Below the pieces are notes generated by a model. That model was given only the letters and a program-made list of their open reading frames with translations. It made no database searches and was not told where the DNA came from. A DNA stretch of 34,428 bases. Source: Cytophagales bacterium. Lineage in GTDB: Bacteria > Bacteroidota > Bacteroidia > Cytophagales > UBA9547. Each line of letters begins with the position of its first letter. The first letter of the stretch is position 1. Positions 34,403 to 34,428 of the stretch are shown in pieces. The translations under genes and the position numbers were made by a program. The DNA is taken from positions 1 through 34,428 of the forward strand of contig JACMRH010000169.1 in NCBI GenBank assembly GCA_014376535.1. The letters are read 5' to 3'.

Positions 34403-34428
34403 TACTTTTTTTTCTGCAAAAAAAAGTA
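34403..34428. repeat. 11-bp perfect inverted repeat at the window end
   Basis: TACTTTTTTTT (34403-34413) pairs exactly with AAAAAAAAGTA (34418-34428) around the loop CTGC. The sequence ends on the last base of the right arm. It may be a terminator, one end of the repeat unit at 34140-34402, or a place where an assembly broke. Confidence 0.55.

Overview
The window looks like chromosomal DNA of an AT-rich, Gram-negative member of the Bacteroidota, probably a Cytophagales-type bacterium. The support is a TonB receptor with an N-terminal carboxypeptidase-regulatory-like domain, a protein with a type IX secretion (T9SS) type A C-terminal sorting domain, a lipoprotein TamA (TamL) next to TamB, an HYC_CC_PP family protein, a tail-fibre-like protein with the C-terminus typical of this phylum, and TAnnTTTG-like promoter boxes. 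Genus-level assignment is not possible from this sequence alone.

Layout. 1-4.85 kb: a TonB-dependent receptor and a T9SS cargo protein, closed by a clear hairpin terminator. 4.95-7.72 kb: a small accessory island made of a frameshifted secreted fibre-like protein, a frameshifted Tae4-type peptidoglycan amidase, an intact lipoprotein that may be its immunity partner, and a decayed second copy of the fibre protein's C-terminus. 7.77-11.45 kb, minus strand: an AI-2E/PerM-type permease, a 52-residue lmo0937-type membrane protein, a BamA/TamA-superfamily barrel protein and a small secreted protein. 11.48-20.3 kb, plus strand: YihY/BrkB, TamB, TamL and a low-affinity iron permease family protein; the first two overlap by one base.

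20.4-31.97 kb: a copper/silver-type heavy-metal resistance cluster. In order it holds an HYC_CC_PP protein, a periplasmic heavy-metal-associated (HMA) protein, a secreted repeat protein with a Met/His/Cys tail, a CusA-type RND pump split into two reading frames, a type II P-type ATPase with unusual ion-site residues, a TolC-family channel with a Met-rich segment, and two CusB-like adaptors carrying heavy-metal-binding domains. From the second half of cusA to the first adaptor the genes overlap, which suggests one coupled operon; the second adaptor follows two bases later.

32.08-34.43 kb: a multiply broken Crp/Fnr regulator, an unrecognised small secreted protein, a family 2 glycosyltransferase, and a terminal gene-free stretch of short direct repeats, a degenerate repeat-like sequence and a hairpin at the very end.

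Reading the window as a whole: three genes (fibre protein, tae4, cusA) each need a single frame change. These could be real mutations or sequencing errors. The crp remnant and the fibre C-terminal remnant carry several lesions each and are real decay. The most novel part is the fibre/Tae4/lipoprotein/orphan-C-terminus island; the most unusual metal-related feature is the P-type ATPase inserted within a Cus efflux operon.
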